Assembly: GCF_001426435.1 (NCBI RefSeq)
Contig: NZ_LMER01000015.1
Location: 417,017-450,151, forward strand
Source of the DNA: Angustibacter sp. Root456
GTDB lineage: Bacteria > Actinomycetota > Actinomycetes > Actinomycetales > Angustibacteraceae
Direction: 5' to 3'
Length of the DNA: 33,135 bases
Positions 1 through 11,332 of the stretch are shown piece after piece. The notes under the pieces were generated by a model that did no database searches, had not been told where the DNA came from, and worked only from the letters and a program-made list of their open reading frames with translations. Position numbers and translations under genes: made by a program. Positions within the stretch are counted from its first letter, which is position 1. Each line of letters starts with the position of its first letter.

Positions 1-3729
<3,729 letters not shown>

Positions 3730-3748
3730 CGCCCAGAGGGGGCCGGGC

Positions 3749-4195
3749 TCAGGCGACGACGTGCGCGGTGCGGTCTTGCGCGCTCGGGCCGACGAGCGCC
3801 GGCGGGCGGATCCGGCGTCCGGTGACGCGAGCGGGCGTGATGCGCACGTAGTGGCCGCGCTCGTCGCCGGTCCAGCTCGCCAGGCCCAGACCGTCCGCGC
3901 GCAGCACGTCGTCGACGTCGGTGAGCTCGCGCATGAAGCCGGTCACCAGGACGCTCCAGCCGGACTGCCGCTGCTCGTCGATGTCATCGACCTCGAAGGC
4001 GACGACGACCTCGTCGCGTGCGGCGGCCAGGGCGGTGCCGGGCGCGGTGCGCAGCAAGACGCTGTGCCCGTCGAGCACGTAGTTCACCGGGAACACGACC
4101 GGCAGCGCGCGATGGGTGAGCGCGATGCGCCCGACGCGCTTGGCGGCGAGCGCGTGCAGGCACTCGTCGAACGACATGTTCTCCAGCAGATCCAT
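3749..4195 (-). CDS. Pyridoxamine 5'-phosphate oxidase-like split-barrel flavoprotein
   Basis: 148-residue protein of the PNPOx-like split beta-barrel family, which binds FMN or F420. The start MDLLENMSFDECLHAL is followed by the family-typical VGRIALTHRALPVVFPVNYVLDG and later SGWSVLVTGFMREL. An upstream in-frame start exists, but the ATG at 4195 fits the family N-terminus and leaves the DosR box about 35 bp upstream. It is divergent from the DoxX-like gene, with two DosR boxes between them. Relatives of this family belong to the mycobacterial DosR regulon (established knowledge). The substrate is unknown. Confidence 0.85.
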   Translation of the reverse strand: MDLLENMSFDECLHALAAKRVGRIALTHRALPVVFPVNYVLDGHSVLLRTAPGTALAAARDEVVVAFEVDDIDEQRQSGWSVLVTGFMRELTDVDDVLRADGLGLASWTGDERGHYVRITPARVTGRRIRPPALVGPSAQDRTAHVVA

Positions 4196-4227
4196 GCCCC
4201 GATCATCGGCAACCGCGAGCGACCCAC

Positions 4228-4247
4228 TTAGGGCCGAAGGTCCCCAC
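4228..4247. promoter_or_regulatory. DevR/DosR-type operator upstream of split-barrel gene
   Basis: TTAGGGCCGAAGGTCCCCAC carries GGGCC-GAAG-GTCCC, nine of ten half-site bases of GGGAC-N4-GTCCC. It lies about 35 bp before the minus-strand ATG at 4195, a usual distance for DosR activation. Confidence 0.65.
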
Positions 4248-4287
4248 CTGCGCACCGGCGCCCACGCGACCAGCCGGCCCGGCAGGC

Positions 4288-4307
4288 ACCCGGGACCTTG
4301 GTCCGCC
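4288..4307. promoter_or_regulatory. DevR/DosR-type operator upstream of DoxX-like gene
   Basis: ACCCGGGACCTTGGTCCGCC has the same 13-base core, GGGACCTTGGTCC, as the devS/devR box. It lies about 115 bp before the ATG at 4422 and about 60 bp from the neighbouring box, so both divergent genes could be controlled together. Confidence 0.65.
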
Positions 4308-4384
4308 GCGATCGGGACATCCGCCCCTCACCGGACGGCACCGGTCGCGGGACGGTGACGGTGTCACAGAAGAACTGCAGTACC

Positions 4385-4400
4385 CGCACCGCACGGTGCG
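4385..4400 (+). other. Perfect inverted repeat in the leader of the DoxX-like gene
   Basis: CGCACCG-CA-CGGTGCG, with 7-bp arms and a 2-base centre, ends 21 bp before the ATG and upstream of the GGAGGG ribosome site. It could be a small mRNA hairpin or an operator; nothing decides between them. Confidence 0.4.
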
Positions 4401-4421
4401 TGCGTCCTACGGAGGGACACC

Positions 4422-5000
4422 ATGACCGCCATCTCCTCGCAACGCCGACTACCCGCTCAGCGGTCGCACGACCTGGACGTCGTCCTGCACGACGAGCCGG
4501 CCGTCGCCGCCCACAGCACGGCGTTCCGCTACGTCACCGCCGCGATCCGGCTGAGCCTCGGCTGGGTCTTCCTGTGGGCCTTCCTCGACAAGATGTTCGG
4601 CCTCGGCCACGAGACCGAGAGCAAGGCCGCCTGGATCAACGGCGGCAGCCCGACGAACGGCTTCCTGAAGTTCGGCGCGGCCGGCCCGTTCAAGGGCATG
4701 TACAACAACATCGCCGGCGCGGCCTGGGCCGACTGGCTGTTCATGATCGGCCTGGCCGGCATCGGTGTCGCGCTCGTCGCCGGCGTGGCCATGCGGCTCG
4801 CCGCCACCGCCGGGGCCCTGCTCCTGGTGCTCATGTGGACCGCGGTCCTGCCGCCGGCGAACAACCTGTTCATGGACGACCACATCATCTACGCCCTCGT
4901 CCTCGTCGCCCTCGCGATCGCCGGTGCCGGGCACACGCTCGGGCTCGGCAGCTCCTGGGAGCGGCTCGGCATCGTCAAGCGCTTCAGCTTCCTGAAGTAG
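4422..5000 (+). CDS. DoxX-family membrane protein
   Basis: 192-residue integral membrane protein of the DoxX / thiosulfate:quinone oxidoreductase-subunit type. A hydrophilic N-terminus (1-35) is followed by about four hydrophobic segments: SLGWVFLWAFLDKMFGL, then WLFMIGLAGIGVALVAGVA, AATAGALLLVLMWTAV and IIYALVLVALAIAGAG. The signature LGWVFLWAFLDK is typical of the first DoxX helix, and a long loop with conserved Gly/Asn/Phe (about 66-105) is also typical. A strong ribosome site (GGAGGGACACC-ATG) decides the start. A DosR-type box lies upstream. A role in quinone-linked redox balance is a family-level inference. Confidence 0.82.
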   Translation: MTAISSQRRLPAQRSHDLDVVLHDEPAVAAHSTAFRYVTAAIRLSLGWVFLWAFLDKMFGLGHETESKAAWINGGSPTNGFLKFGAAGPFKGMYNNIAGAAWADWLFMIGLAGIGVALVAGVAMRLAATAGALLLVLMWTAVLPPANNLFMDDHIIYALVLVALAIAGAGHTLGLGSSWERLGIVKRFSFLK

Positions 5001-5012
5001 CCGCACCCGCAC

Positions 5013-5080
5013 GACCCCGCGGTCGCCACACCGCGGGTCAGCAGCCAGGCAGGGGCCGGCGAACCGGCCGCTGCCTGGCT
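5013..5080 (+). terminator. Two consecutive strong hairpins after the DoxX-like gene
   Basis: The first is GACCC(C)GCGG pairing with CCGCGGGTC (5013-5039, one bulged C). The second runs 5043-5080: a 10-bp outer stem AGCCAGGCAG/CTGCCTGGCT, one G-G mismatch, a 6-bp inner stem and a CGAA tetraloop. No U-tract follows. It may be a GC-rich terminator, an RNA-stabilising 3' structure, or an attenuator for the nitroreductase gene 23 bp downstream. Confidence 0.6.
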
Positions 5081-5102
5081 CACCCCTACCCGGAGGCTCA
5101 CG

Positions 5103-6095
5103 ATGAGCACCGCGACCGGCACCGACCACCCCGAGGTCAGCGAGGTCACGCTCGCCATGGTCGAGGCGGCTCGGTTGGCGCCGTCCGTCCACAACTCCCA
5201 GCCGTGGCGGTTCGAGCCGCTGCCCGACGGCCTGGCGATCCACGAGGACGCCGACCGCGCCCTGCCCTCGCTCGACCCCCGCGGACGCCAGCGCACCATG
5301 TCGTGCGCCGCCGCGGTGGCGAACGCCGCCGTGGCGCTGGCTCACGCCGGCGTGCAGCCCGTCGTCCAGCTCCTGCCGGACGCCGGGCGCCCCGCCCTGC
5401 TCGCCACCGTGCGCGCGGGGCGTCCGGCGGCTCCGGGTGACACCGACCTGCGCCGGTACGCCGCGATCGCGAGGCGGCGGGCCCACCGGCGCTTGCACCA
5501 GCGCCGCGAGCTCGCAGCGGACGACGTCGAGGCCCTCTGCGAGGCCGTGGTCGGCGAGGGGGCCCGCCCGGTCGTGCCTGACGCGCCCGCGCGGCGCCGG
5601 CTCGGCGTGCTGCTGCGCCGGGCCGTGACCCACCAGCTGCGCGACACCGACCACCTCGCGGAGGTCGACCGGTGGGTGCGCCACCCGGGCGACCCGCAGG
5701 AGCACACCGACGGCATCCCGGTGGCCTCGCTCGGCACGACGCCCTACCCCGCCGACAGCATCGTCCACGACGGCTGGGACGCCGAGGAGCTCGACGAGGT
5801 GCCGGTGGAGGACGAGCTCGAGCTGAGCACGATCATCGCGATCACCACCCGCGGCGACACCCGGCGCGACTGGCTGGTGGCCGGCATGGCCCTGGAGCGG
5901 CTGTGGCTGGATGCCGCGGCCCGCGACCTGGCCGTGACGTTCGCCGACCAGGCGACTCAGTGGCCCGAGACGCGCGACCAGGCGGCCGCCGTCCTCGGGG
6001 TGCCCGGCGAGCTGCAGCTGGTGCTGCGACTGGGCTACCCGCTGGTCGACGTCCCGCCGACGCCGCGGCGTCCGCTGTCGGCGCTGTGGCTCTGA
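5103..6095 (+). CDS. Acg-family putative NAD(P)H nitroreductase
   Basis: 330-residue protein of the Acg (Rv2032-type) nitroreductase-like flavoprotein family. The N-terminal MVEAARLAPSVHNSQPWRF is the FMN-site signature of nitroreductases. RRYAAIARRRAHRR, and a C-terminal half with RRDWLVAGMALERLWLDAA and GELQLVLRLGYP, follow the family layout of two nitroreductase halves. In Acg proteins the second half acts as a lid that closes the flavin site and enzymatic activity is doubtful, so a flavin-storage or redox role is possible. The start follows a CGGAGG ribosome site. It lies after the DoxX-like gene, probably as readthrough of the same DevR-controlled unit across the hairpins. Confidence 0.88.
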   Translation: MSTATGTDHPEVSEVTLAMVEAARLAPSVHNSQPWRFEPLPDGLAIHEDADRALPSLDPRGRQRTMSCAAAVANAAVALAHAGVQPVVQLLPDAGRPALLATVRAGRPAAPGDTDLRRYAAIARRRAHRRLHQRRELAADDVEALCEAVVGEGARPVVPDAPARRRLGVLLRRAVTHQLRDTDHLAEVDRWVRHPGDPQEHTDGIPVASLGTTPYPADSIVHDGWDAEELDEVPVEDELELSTIIAITTRGDTRRDWLVAGMALERLWLDAAARDLAVTFADQATQWPETRDQAAAVLGVPGELQLVLRLGYPLVDVPPTPRRPLSALWL

Positions 6096-6159
6096 CTGAG
6101 GTTGCGTCCACAGCCGAAGGGGACACGCTCAGGCAGGGCCCGGCGTCTCAGCGCTCGTC

Positions 6160-6660
6160 TCAGTGCTGCAGCGCCTGCGCGTACGGCGACCGCGACCAGG
6201 GCATGGGCGCGCGGCCGTCCTCGATCTGCGCGACGAACTCCTCCAGCAGCCAGTGCCGGTAGGCCAGGGCGTCCGCCGGGGTCGCGAGGGTGAGCAGGTG
6301 CTCGCCCTGGCGGCAGTACTCGTCGGCCTCGTCGAAGATGTCACCCAGGTGCCGCACGGCGTCGGCGATCTCACGGGGCACGCGGTAGGTCAGGTCGATG
6401 CTGGTCTCGCCCCGGTCGAGGGCGGCGTCGCGCTGCTTCTCGACGTCGTCCGACACCCCGGCGTACTGGTGCGTCAGCTGGTCGACGAGCACGAGCAGGC
6501 GCGCGGGCAGGTCGCTGTGACCGGACTCGACGGCGGGCGAGTTGGCGATGAGGGTGAGCTCGCGGATGAGGTCGTCGGCGTGCTCCTGCGCCCGCAGGTA
6601 CAGGTCGAGCGGGTAGTCGACGAGGTGCACCTCGAGCACCTCGGGCTGGGCGTCGCTCAC
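6160..6660 (-). CDS. Conserved protein coupled to an RsbW-like ATPase
   Basis: 166 residues, acidic and mostly alpha-helical by composition, with no signal peptide or membrane segment. I recognise no catalytic motif. The GTG start overlaps the TGA of the upstream ATPase gene by 4 bases (GTGA), so both are made from one message and probably act together. Similar-sized helical proteins often sit next to RsbW/HATPase genes in actinobacteria. A regulatory partner or target role is inference from that context only. Confidence 0.75.
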   Translation of the reverse strand: MSDAQPEVLEVHLVDYPLDLYLRAQEHADDLIRELTLIANSPAVESGHSDLPARLLVLVDQLTHQYAGVSDDVEKQRDAALDRGETSIDLTYRVPREIADAVRHLGDIFDEADEYCRQGEHLLTLATPADALAYRHWLLEEFVAQIEDGRAPMPWSRSPYAQALQH

Positions 6661-7052
6661 GACACCGCCTCCCCGTCCTCGTCGTCAGCGGCGAGCTCGA
6701 ACCACACCAGCTTGCCGTCGTCGTCGATCTCGACGCCGTGCCGCAGCGCGAGGCTCTCGACGAGCATGAGACCGCGCCCGGTGGCGGCCTCCTCGGAGTA
6801 CCGGTGGCGGCGGGGGGCGCGGCGGCTGCCGTCACGCACCTCCACGCGCAGCGGCAGGCTGTCGTCACGCACGAGCGTCACCTCGAACGGCGTACCGGCG
6901 TGCAGGACGACGTTCGTGACCAGCTCGCTGGCCAGCAGCTCGGCCTCGGGGCTGAGCCCGTCCAGACGCCACTGGTGCAGGGTGTCACGCACGAACCGGC
7001 GTGCGTCGCGCGTGCTGCTGGGGTGCGCGGGAAGGCTGATCACCGCACGCAC
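6657..7052 (-). CDS. RsbW-like ATP-binding protein (HATPase_c)
   Basis: About 131 residues forming a stand-alone GHKL ATPase like anti-sigma factors and serine kinases of the RsbW/SpoIIAB group. N-box SELVTNVVLHA, G1-type EVRDGSRRAP and G2-type GRGLMLVES are all present. I chose the GTG at 7052, just before the first beta strand (VISLP); longer reading up to 7133 has low-complexity sequence. It would bind a sigma factor or phosphorylate an antagonist. Candidate partners in the window are the coupled 6160-6660 protein and the SpoIIE-type phosphatase at 22.7-24.0 kb (speculative). Confidence 0.85.
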   Translation of the reverse strand: MRAVISLPAHPSSTRDARRFVRDTLHQWRLDGLSPEAELLASELVTNVVLHAGTPFEVTLVRDDSLPLRVEVRDGSRRAPRRHRYSEEAATGRGLMLVESLALRHGVEIDDDGKLVWFELAADDEDGEAVS

Positions 7053-7201
7053 CGGTACCCCGTTTCCTTGTCGCCCGCCAACCGATCGGGAGCAGCCTAC
7101 GACCTCCGGACGTCCCGCGCGCTCCGGCACCACCGTCGTGTCGCGGTGATCGCCTCAGCACCAGTGAACCAGTCCCCGCCGAACCCGCCACCCCAGCGCG
7201 G

Positions 7202-7696
7202 TCAGTACATCGGCCCCATCTCGAACTGTGGGCGGGCGACGGCCTGCTCCGGCACCGGCACCTGCGGCGACGGCAGGACGACGACCGGGCAGTCGGCCCG
7301 GCGGATGCAGCCGGCGGCGGTCGAGCCGACGAGCACCTCGCGCAGCCGGCTGTAGCCGTGACTGCCGACCACGAGGAGCCCGGCGTGGCGCGAGGCCTCC
7401 GACAGCCGCTCGACGGCGGAGCCGAACACGACCTCGCTCGCCACGGTCACCGAGTCGCGGTAGGGCTCGGCCACCTCGCTGACCTGCCGGGCCTGCGTGG
7501 CCTCGGCGTCCTCGCGTGCCGCCCGCGCCACCGCGGTCTCACCCAGGTTGCCCTCGGGCGCTCCGTGGCCGTAGGCGGTGATCACCTCGACGCCCCACCC
7601 GCGTCGCTGCGCTTCCTGCATGGCCCACTCCAGCGCGCGGGCGCTCCCGGGCGACCCGTCGACGCCGACGACGATCACGTCGCGTGTCTCGTTCAT
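7202..7696 (-). CDS. Universal stress protein (UspA family)
   Basis: 164-residue single-domain UspA protein. It starts DVIVVGVDGSPGSARALEWA and has the ATP-binding signature GSHG, then nine residues, then GST, followed by ADCPVVVL. It is therefore the ATP-binding rather than the UspA-only type. A strong ribosome site (GGAGG, 7 bases before ATG) sets the start at 7696, not the longer upstream in-frame start at 7780. A DosR-like box lies about 55 bp upstream. Several USPs belong to the mycobacterial DosR regulon (established), matching the flanking genes. Confidence 0.92.
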   Translation of the reverse strand: MNETRDVIVVGVDGSPGSARALEWAMQEAQRRGWGVEVITAYGHGAPEGNLGETAVARAAREDAEATQARQVSEVAEPYRDSVTVASEVVFGSAVERLSEASRHAGLLVVGSHGYSRLREVLVGSTAAGCIRRADCPVVVLPSPQVPVPEQAVARPQFEMGPMY

Positions 7697-7749
7697 TGTC
7701 AGCACCTCCCGACGCGCCCCATGCTCGCCGCGCTCCGCCGCACCAGGCA

Positions 7750-7781
7750 GAGCCGAAGGTCCCTGCAACGGTCCCTGCAAC
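7750..7781. promoter_or_regulatory. DosR-like box with 12-bp tandem repeat before the stress-protein gene
   Basis: GAGCCGAAGGTCCC (7750-7763) matches eight of ten half-site bases of GGGAC-N4-GTCCC. It overlaps two adjacent copies of GGTCCCTGCAAC (7758-7769, 7770-7781), so the GGTCCC half-site occurs twice in direct orientation. This suggests multiple regulator contacts. Confidence 0.5.
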
Positions 7782-7905
7782 GCTTCGGGGGCCTCGGCTC
7801 AAGCCGTACGGCGCAGCCACCGAAGATCACCGGGAGGGCGACACCGACGTCGGCCGCAGGTGGGGACCATCGGGGGTCATCTCGGCGACGGGTGGAGGAC
7901 GGTCA

Positions 7906-10191
7906 GTGACACGGCGCGGTCAGGGTCAGCCGGGTGCACAGTGGGTGCGCCGGCTGGGTCGTGCTGCCTGGGTGGTGGCGGCGCTGGGGGCCGCCTCCTC
8001 GCTGGTGCTGCCCGGCCCCGACGACGGCGCACCGATCCGCTACGCGCTCGTCGTCACCCTGCTCGCCTTCTTCGCCCTCCAGGTGATCCGGCTGCTGTTC
8101 GCCGCGGCGCTCCACCCGGCCCGTCGCTTGGCCCTGCTGTTCCTCACCGCTGGCGTCGGGCTGTGGGCCGCGGGCGCGGCGACGGTCGGCGCCAGCCAGG
8201 CCGTCGAGCTCGTGCGGTTCCCGGCGCCAGGCGAGGCGCTGTACCTCCTGTCGTACCTCGGTATGGCCGCCTTCCTGCTGCTGGACGTCGCCGGGCGGCG
8301 GCTGCCGGCGCTGTCGGTCTGGCTCGAGGCCGCCGTGGTGTGCGGAGCCGCCGCGTGCGTCTCGGCCTTCGCGGTGCTCTCGCCCCTGGCGCTCACCTTC
8401 GAGCGCGGCGGCCTGGCGCTGCTGCTCGCGATCCTCTATCCGCTGATCGACCTCGTGCTCGGGACGATCGTGCTGGCGCAGCTGCTGCTGCGCCAACGCG
8501 AGCGCACGGGGCGCACGGCCGCGCTGGCGCTGGCGTTCCTCGGGCTGGCGGTGGCCGACAGCAGCTTCCTGGTCTCGCTCAAGCAGGACACCTACTCCAC
8601 GAACGTGCTCCTCGACATCCTCTGGGGCGTCAGCTTCGCCGTCCTGGTGGGTGCGGCGTGCACGCCGCCTCGGCAGGCGGTCGGCCAGGGCAGCGGTCAG
8701 CTGCGCACGCGCACGCTCGTCGTCGCAGCGGGTGTGGGGCTGCTGGTGCTGGTGGTGCACCCGGGCGGCACGATCGGGTGGGTCGTCACGGTGCCGGCGA
8801 TCATCACGCTGGTGGGCGCGGGGGCGCGGATGGTGCTGGCCCTGCGCGAGGCGCGGGGGGCCGCTGAGGCGCTGCGCCTGTCACTCACCGACGAGCTCAC
8901 CGGGCTACCGAACCGTCGTGCGGTGCTGGCGAGCGCCGACGAGTCGCTGCGCGAGCGCCGAGCGTTCGGCTTCATGCTGCTCGATCTCGACGGTTTCAAG
9001 GACATCAACGACAGCCTCGGGCACGGCACGGGCGACGAGGTGCTGATCGCGGTGGCGCGCCGCATGCGCGATGCCTTGCCGTCCGACGTCGTCGTGGCCC
9101 GGCTCGGCGGCGACGAGTTCGCCCTGCTGTCTCTGACCGACGACGACCTGGAGCTGCTCGAGACCGCTCGGCGCGTGCGCGAGGTGCTCATGGCGCCGCT
9201 GCACATCGACAACCTCGACCTCGCCATCGGCGCCTCGATCGGCATCACGGTGGCCGGTCAGGATGACGCGAGCGCCACCGACCTGCTGCGCCGGGCCGAC
9301 GTCGCGATGTACGAGGCGAAGGAGTCTCGCTCGGGCGCGTTGCTCTACGACACGGCACAGGACGGCTACTCGCGCCAGCGGCTGCGCCGCGGCGAGGAGC
9401 TGCGCCACGCGATCGCCAGCAACGAGCTCGTGCTGTGGTACCAGCCGCAGGTCGACGCCGTGAGCCGGCGCGTGACGGCCATGGAGGCGCTCGTGCGCTG
9501 GCAGCACCCGCGCGAGGGGCTGCTCTCGCCGATGCTGTTCTTGTCCGAAGCCCGTCGCGCGGGGCTCATGCCAGCGCTGTCGGACGCCGTGATGCGCATG
9601 GTCGTCTCCGACACACGAGCGTTCGTCGACGCCGGCTACGACTTCCGGGTCGCCATGAACTGCGCGCCGCCGGAGCTGCTGGGCGGTCAGCTGCTGCCGC
9701 GGCTGTACGAGGAGCTGGCCGAGGCCGACCTCCCCGGCGACAGCGTGCTCATCGAGGTCACCGAGGACTCGTTCCTCTCCGATCCCGAGCGGGCGCGCGA
9801 CGCGCTGTACGACCTGCGCGAGCACGAGGTGCAGGCGTCGATCGACGACTACGGGACGGGCTTCTCGTCGCTGGCCTACCTGCGCGACCTGCCGGTGCAG
9901 GAGCTCAAGATCGACCGCAGCTTCGTGTCGGCGCTGACGGCCGACCACCGCACCCGGCTCATCGTGCAGACCACGACGCAGATGGCCCACGCCATGGGGC
10001 TGCGGGTGGTGGCCGAGGGCGTCGAGGACGAGCAGACGGCCACAGAGCTCGTCGCGATGAAGGTCGACGTGCTGCAGGGATACCACATCGCGGCGCCCAT
10101 GCCGCCGGAGCAGGTCGGACCGTGGCTGCGGCGGTGGGCCACCGGAGCGGGCCGGTCGACGTCGGCCGGCACCACGCCGTCCGTCGCCTGA
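7906..10191 (+). CDS. Membrane GGDEF-EAL cyclic-di-GMP protein
   Basis: 761 residues. The N-terminal about 300 residues hold eight to ten hydrophobic helices, a possible membrane-embedded sensor. GGDEF domain about 325-485 has the intact motif RLGGDEF (GGDEF 401-405) and SLTDELTGLPNRRA. EAL domain about 500-750 has EALVRW (527-532), DDYGTGFSSLAYL, ELKIDRSFV and EGVEDE, the residues needed for phosphodiesterase activity. It could therefore both make and degrade c-di-GMP. The start is a GTG preceded by GGAGG at 7894-7898. The longer upstream ORF runs into the stress-gene promoter and lacks a ribosome site. No other c-di-GMP gene is seen in the window. Confidence 0.92.
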   Translation: MTRRGQGQPGAQWVRRLGRAAWVVAALGAASSLVLPGPDDGAPIRYALVVTLLAFFALQVIRLLFAAALHPARRLALLFLTAGVGLWAAGAATVGASQAVELVRFPAPGEALYLLSYLGMAAFLLLDVAGRRLPALSVWLEAAVVCGAAACVSAFAVLSPLALTFERGGLALLLAILYPLIDLVLGTIVLAQLLLRQRERTGRTAALALAFLGLAVADSSFLVSLKQDTYSTNVLLDILWGVSFAVLVGAACTPPRQAVGQGSGQLRTRTLVVAAGVGLLVLVVHPGGTIGWVVTVPAIITLVGAGARMVLALREARGAAEALRLSLTDELTGLPNRRAVLASADESLRERRAFGFMLLDLDGFKDINDSLGHGTGDEVLIAVARRMRDALPSDVVVARLGGDEFALLSLTDDDLELLETARRVREVLMAPLHIDNLDLAIGASIGITVAGQDDASATDLLRRADVAMYEAKESRSGALLYDTAQDGYSRQRLRRGEELRHAIASNELVLWYQPQVDAVSRRVTAMEALVRWQHPREGLLSPMLFLSEARRAGLMPALSDAVMRMVVSDTRAFVDAGYDFRVAMNCAPPELLGGQLLPRLYEELAEADLPGDSVLIEVTEDSFLSDPERARDALYDLREHEVQASIDDYGTGFSSLAYLRDLPVQELKIDRSFVSALTADHRTRLIVQTTTQMAHAMGLRVVAEGVEDEQTATELVAMKVDVLQGYHIAAPMPPEQVGPWLRRWATGAGRSTSAGTTPSVA

Positions 10192-10203
10192 GCCGACCAC
10201 CCC

Positions 10204-10227
10204 GTGCCCTTCGGAGCCGAAGTGCAC
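10204..10227. terminator. Bidirectional hairpin between convergent genes
   Basis: GTGC-C-CTTCGG-AG-CCGAAG-T-GCAC forms two stem blocks of 4 and 6 bp around one mismatch. It lies between the stops of the GGDEF-EAL gene (10191) and the LuxI-like gene (10242). There is no U-tract. Confidence 0.55.
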
Positions 10228-10241
10228 GTAGGGGCTGAGCG

Positions 10242-10991
10242 TCAGGAGACGGGCAGGCCCAGCGGGACGGCGGGCTCGAGCGCCACGAGGTCGATGAGCT
10301 CGGACGCCGACCGGCGCACGAACGCCGACGGCGGCGGGACGACGATGCCGTCGAGCCCGATGCCGAGCGTCACGAGCCGGTGCGCGTCCGGGAACTCGCG
10401 GCGCTGGTTCTCCAGCAGGGGCGTGAAGTGCGCGTACACCGGCGTGCTCGACGGTGAGCCGAGGTACTCCGCCGTGCGCGTGCCCGGCAACGGCCGGGTG
10501 ATGATGCCCACCGACGCCAGCAGCCGCCGCACCCGCTCGTCGAGGATCGCGACGAACGACGACATGTGGTTGACCCGGGCGATGGTCATCAGCCCGTGGT
10601 AGAGCGCGAGCGACAGCCGGGTGCCCGACCGGGCGTAGTCCGAGCGCACCCCGAGCGTCCCGACCTCCCACGTGGTGGTCAGGTCCATGCCCACGGCCGC
10701 CGCCGAGCGCAGCCCGTCGACGTTCCACGGGTCACGCCCGACGTCGGCGAGGGTCTTGAACCCCGACGGCCCGGGCGCGATGAGCCGGACGGCGGCCACG
10801 ACCTGGTCGGCGGCGTCGGCGATCGCGAGGAACACCGAGTCGGGCTCGTACGGCCCGTACTCGACGTCGAGCTCCTCCCGGGTGTTGCCGAACCACTTCC
10901 AGAACACCTCGGCCTCGCACTCCAGGGCGGAGTCGAGCAGGTGTCCGCGCACGTCGAAGTGCATGTACAGCTGCTCGTTCGGCACCGCCAT
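10242..10991 (-). CDS. LuxI/GNAT-like acyl-transfer protein (autoinducer-synthase-like)
   Basis: 249 residues. The first 170 follow the layout of LuxI-type acyl-homoserine-lactone synthases and related N-acyl amino-acid synthases: aromatic FWKW (30-33), Asp42, the strand AADQVVAAVRL with Arg69, WEV with Glu109, and IARVNHMSSFVAILDERVRRLLASVG as the GNAT acyl-CoA/ACP helix-strand unit. The Arg that follows WE(x)S in LuxI is Thr112 here, so substrate specificity probably differs. The C-terminal about 60 residues have no clear match. The ATG overlaps the stop of the SpeD-like gene by one base. Ordinary acetyltransferase activity is the alternative. Family assignment is from motif pattern only. 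Confidence 0.6.
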   Translation of the reverse strand: MAVPNEQLYMHFDVRGHLLDSALECEAEVFWKWFGNTREELDVEYGPYEPDSVFLAIADAADQVVAAVRLIAPGPSGFKTLADVGRDPWNVDGLRSAAAVGMDLTTTWEVGTLGVRSDYARSGTRLSLALYHGLMTIARVNHMSSFVAILDERVRRLLASVGIITRPLPGTRTAEYLGSPSSTPVYAHFTPLLENQRREFPDAHRLVTLGIGLDGIVVPPPSAFVRRSASELIDLVALEPAVPLGLPVS

Positions 10992-11332
10992 CAGAAGGCC
11001 TTGAACTCGACGTGCGGGCTGTCGAAGAACGCGCGCGTGTACTCGACGACGTCGTCGACCGAGAACGGCTTGCAGGCGTAGATGTCGACGCTGAAGAACA
11101 GCCGGGGCTGGTCCCAGGCGTAGAAGTGCGCACCGGAGGTCTCCCAGTGGATCCACCCGGCCCAGCCGTACAGCGGCGACTGGTGGGTGGCGGGCTCCAT
11201 CAGGGCGACCATGTCGATGGTCTTCGACAGCTGCGACAAATAGGTCTTGATCGACTCGGCGTCGATGGGCTCACGGCACAGCCCCTCGACGACGAGGCGC
11301 TGACGGTGGATCTCGGGGGCGAGGTCGTGCAC
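10991..11332 (-). CDS. Small S-adenosylmethionine-decarboxylase-like (SpeD fold) protein
   Basis: 113 residues, GTG start with GGAG six bases upstream. The segment WETSGAHFYAW then FFSVDIYACKPFSVDDVVEYT resembles the bacterial SpeD core. Aligning by hand to Thermotoga SpeD places Ser66 at the self-cleaving serine that becomes the pyruvoyl group and Cys87 at the catalytic cysteine in DLFTCG. The catalytic His68 position is Tyr71 here, with a His at 69. Length fits class 1b SpeD (about 120-130 aa). It may be an active pyruvoyl decarboxylase with altered substrate or a non-catalytic SAM/amino-acid binder. It is coupled (TGATG) to the LuxI-like gene, suggesting supply of an amine or SAM-derived acceptor. 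Confidence 0.6.
   Translation of the reverse strand: MHDLAPEIHRQRLVVEGLCREPIDAESIKTYLSQLSKTIDMVALMEPATHQSPLYGWAGWIHWETSGAHFYAWDQPRLFFSVDIYACKPFSVDDVVEYTRAFFDSPHVEFKAF

Noticed and set aside
4449-5768. Antisense frame across DoxX and nitroreductase genes
   Set aside because: GC-rich shadow ORF; no domain or ribosome site.
7861-7880. GGGGACCATCGGGGGTC as a DosR box for the GGDEF-EAL gene
   Set aside because: Only the left half-site matches; the right half is GGGGG.
7684-7905. Upstream extension of the GGDEF-EAL protein by 74 codons
   Set aside because: Would overlap the stress-protein start and promoter. The GTG at 7906 has a strong GGAGG site and precedes the first membrane helix.
8905-10728. 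607-codon minus-strand frame
   Set aside because: Shadow of GGDEF-EAL and crosses a terminator hairpin and the LuxI-like gene.
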